Assembly (NCBI GenBank): GCA_034435675.1
Contig: DAOTWP010000019.1
Coordinates: forward strand, 1 to 15,467
Origin: DAOTWP01 sp034435675
Lineage (GTDB): Bacteria; Chloroflexota; Anaerolineae; Aggregatilineales; Phototrophicaceae
Direction: 5' to 3'
Length of the DNA: 15,467 nucleotides
Positions 13,958 to 15,467 of the stretch are shown piece after piece. Made by a program: the position numbers and the translations under genes. The notes beneath the pieces are model-generated. The model saw nothing but the letters and a program-made list of their open reading frames with translations, made no database searches and was not told the origin of the DNA. The stretch's first letter is position 1. Each line of letters begins with the position of its first letter.

Positions 13958-14257
13958 TCAGGCGTCGCGCTGTTCAGCCACCGCATAACGCCGAATATCC
14001 ACCGCGTCTGTCAGCACTGCCGCGCGCTGGCGGCGGAACTCCGCCATATGCGGCGACCAGCCGTGCGCCCGCAGCGCTGCTTCGTCCGCCCAGCGCTCAA
14101 ACACAAAAAAGCGGCTGGTATCCTGCAAATCGGCAAAAAAGTCATACGCCAGGCAGCCTGCCTCGGCACGGCTCTGTTCCGCCATCGTCTGAAACAGTGC
14201 CAGCGCCTGTTCGCGCTGGTCAGGCTGCACATGCAGGGTTCCGGCAACAATTATCAT
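13958..14257 (-). CDS. ABM-domain monooxygenase-like protein
   Basis: 99 residues, ATG at 14257 with AAGGAG 9 bases before it. It is a compact ferredoxin-like fold of the antibiotic biosynthesis monooxygenase (ABM) type: 'MIIVAGTLHVQPDQREQALA' gives the first strand and helix, 'AEAGCLAYDFFADLQD' the second strand, 'FFVFERWADEAALRAH' the conserved E.W...AL..H motif, and 'MAEFRRQ' the following helix. Members are cofactor-less quinol oxygenases or heme-degrading or quorum-related enzymes; the substrate cannot be told from sequence. It is 51 bases upstream of the palindrome-bearing DUF1801 leader region. The name implies no link to antibiotic production here. Confidence 0.9.
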   Translation of the reverse strand: MIIVAGTLHVQPDQREQALALFQTMAEQSRAEAGCLAYDFFADLQDTSRFFVFERWADEAALRAHGWSPHMAEFRRQRAAVLTDAVDIRRYAVAEQRDA

Positions 14258-14328
14258 CGGCGCGACTCCTTAAACTGTGCTCATTTACGATACCCTGCCT
14301 ACGGATGCCAGCAGCAGATGGTTCAATG

Positions 14329-14976
14329 TTATGGTGCCCATACCGGCACACTGAATGCGTTGTCCGCCACCGCGACACGCTGACGGCGCAGGTCATCGCC
14401 GGCGGGCAGCAGCCGCCCTGTCACCGGCTCATAAGCCATTAACCCGCGCGAACCGCTGCGATCCGAAAGGAAGGTAAGCAGGTGTCCATCTGTTGACCAC
14501 TGCGGGAAGTAATCCCGCGCCGGGTGCTGGCTGATGTTGTGCACCTGCATGCTGTGCAGGTCGAGCAGATAGACCTCGGCATTGTTGTCGCGGTTGCTGC
14601 CAAAGGCGATGCAGCAGCCATCCGGCGACCAGACCGGGTTCTGGTCATTGGCGCTGCTGCCGCCGGGATTGGTCAGCGTCCACGTGCGCAGATCAAGCAG
14701 ATAGAACTGGCGGTTGCCGTTGCGCCAGCTCTCGAAAATCAGCCGGGTGGCGTCCGGCGACCACTGCGGGTTGAAGTCGTCGCTGGGGTGCTGGCTGACA
14801 TTCACGCCGATACCGTGAGCCGTATCATATACGAGAATTTCCGTGTTTGCCGCGCGCGTCCCCAGCGCCAGCCACGCCCCGCGCGGCAGCACACGCCCAC
14901 CCAGCAGCGCCCCCAGCGCCAGCACAGCCCACAGCAGCGCGAGGGCAGCGGCGAGCCTCAGCCACAGGCGCAGCAT
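14329..14976 (-). CDS. Membrane-anchored TolB-like (PD40) propeller protein
   Basis: 215 residues from the ATG at 14976, chosen because it gives a clean N-terminal anchor (MLRLWLRLAAALALLWAVLA) and does not overlap the upstream gene; an ATG at 15015 would overlap it by 29 bases. The rest is PD40 beta-propeller blades with the repeated pattern 'NVSQHPSDDFNPQWSPD', 'NDQNPVWSPDGCCIAFGSNR', 'NISQHPARDYFPQWSTDG', each followed by a strand like 'EVYLLDL'. Only about four blades are present, fewer than the six or seven of a closed propeller, so it may pair with another protein such as the neighbour. Likely exported and attached to the cytoplasmic membrane. Function unknown; such proteins are plentiful in Chloroflexota. 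Confidence 0.82.
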   Translation of the reverse strand: MLRLWLRLAAALALLWAVLALGALLGGRVLPRGAWLALGTRAANTEILVYDTAHGIGVNVSQHPSDDFNPQWSPDATRLIFESWRNGNRQFYLLDLRTWTLTNPGGSSANDQNPVWSPDGCCIAFGSNRDNNAEVYLLDLHSMQVHNISQHPARDYFPQWSTDGHLLTFLSDRSGSRGLMAYEPVTGRLLPAGDDLRRQRVAVADNAFSVPVWAP

Positions 14977-14986
14977 CGCCACCTGC

Positions 14987-15467
14987 CTACGGTGCCCAGG
15001 CGGGCGCATAATCACGGTGGGTATGTCGGCTGATGTTCCACTGTGCGCCGCTGCTCAGGTCGAGCACATAAACCTCCATGTTGCCATCGCGGTGCGAAAC
15101 AAAGGCAAGCCATGCGCCATCAGGCGACCAGACCGGCAGATCGTCATAACCGGCGTGGCGGGTGACATTGACTGCGGCGCGGGTGTTCGGCACGATCATC
15201 CGGTCAATATCGGGACTAGTTTCCAGCGTGGGCGCAAAGCGGGCGAAGTTAAGCGGCAGCGGCGGGCAGGACGGCGCAACGGTGGGAGCCGGAAAATCAA
15301 GCAGGCTGGCAACAAAAATATCGGCTTCATCCTGTTCGCGTGCCACAAACGCAACCCGACTGCCGTCCGGCGCTAAAGCAGCATTGTGGCTGTCACCGAC
15401 GCTGACGCTGACATTCACCAGTTGGTCGCAGGTCACGCGCACCAGCACGTCGCGGTGGGGAGCGCCA
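14987..15467 (-). CDS. TolB-like (PD40) propeller protein, C-terminal part (start outside window)
   Basis: The frame is open to the window edge; the GTG at 15448 is probably internal. About 159 residues are visible. Blades are marked by 'NAALAPDGSRVAFVA', 'NVTRHAGYDDLPVWSPDG', 'LAFVSHRDGNMEVYVLDLSS' and 'NISRHTHRDYAPAWAP', ending at TAG 14989-14987. An insertion with a Pro/Cys-rich stretch ('PAPTVAPSCPPLPLNF') interrupts the first visible blades. It ends in the same 'WAP' as the downstream gene, 10 bases before that gene's ATG, so the two are tandem paralogs in one transcript. Location (exported or not) cannot be judged without the N-terminus. Confidence 0.82.
   Translation of the reverse strand, partial: GAPHRDVLVRVTCDQLVNVSVSVGDSHNAALAPDGSRVAFVAREQDEADIFVASLLDFPAPTVAPSCPPLPLNFARFAPTLETSPDIDRMIVPNTRAAVNVTRHAGYDDLPVWSPDGAWLAFVSHRDGNMEVYVLDLSSGAQWNISRHTHRDYAPAWAP

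Overview
The window looks like a chromosomal segment of a high-GC bacterium, most probably a member of the Chloroflexota (Anaerolineae-like). This rests on the type of genes present, not on a marker gene: a DUF3048 protein, a long Ser/Thr kinase fused to a polytopic membrane domain, TolB-like (PD40) propeller proteins in tandem, and dense VapBC-type modules. No rRNA, tRNA, CRISPR array, transposase or integrase was seen.

Left part (1-2292, + strand): the end of a DUF3048 protein; then a promoter and two genes, a TPR / Pro-Gln-rich / trypsin-like / zinc-ribbon protein whose catalytic His and Ser are both replaced (a pseudoprotease), and a YbjN-like protein. An intergenic stretch of about 240 bases with nested and competing hairpins separates them from the convergent kinase gene.

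Middle (2536-10022, - strand): a non-RD Ser/Thr kinase with a helical middle and about 14 membrane segments; a decayed patch where a RelE/ParE-like toxin remnant (in-frame TGA) runs into a DinB-family C-terminal remnant; a 101-residue acidic protein overlapping the toxin remnant by 4 bases; and a 1072-residue soluble protein whose N-terminal third resembles GTPase-associated protein 1 (GAP1-N/GAP1-M). Upstream lies a 420-base gap holding an interspersed repeat (ACCACAGAG type) and a short 14-base tandem repeat.

Right part (10443-15467, - strand): a tightly packed run reading right to left: two PD40 propeller genes, an ABM-type monooxygenase, a DUF1801 protein, two VapBC-like toxin-antitoxin pairs, and a hydantoinase B gene with no hydantoinase A beside it. 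The two VapBC pairs are mosaics: the 5' ends of the antitoxin genes and the 3' ends of the toxin genes are almost identical in DNA, while the middle parts, which should form the toxin-antitoxin contact, have diverged.

Working together: the pseudoprotease, YbjN-like protein, kinase and GAP1-like protein could form a signalling cluster, but this is inferred from position and architecture only. The TA modules are self-contained units beside metabolic genes. The most unusual signals are the mosaic VapBC duplication, the doubly substituted protease and the toxin/DinB scar.
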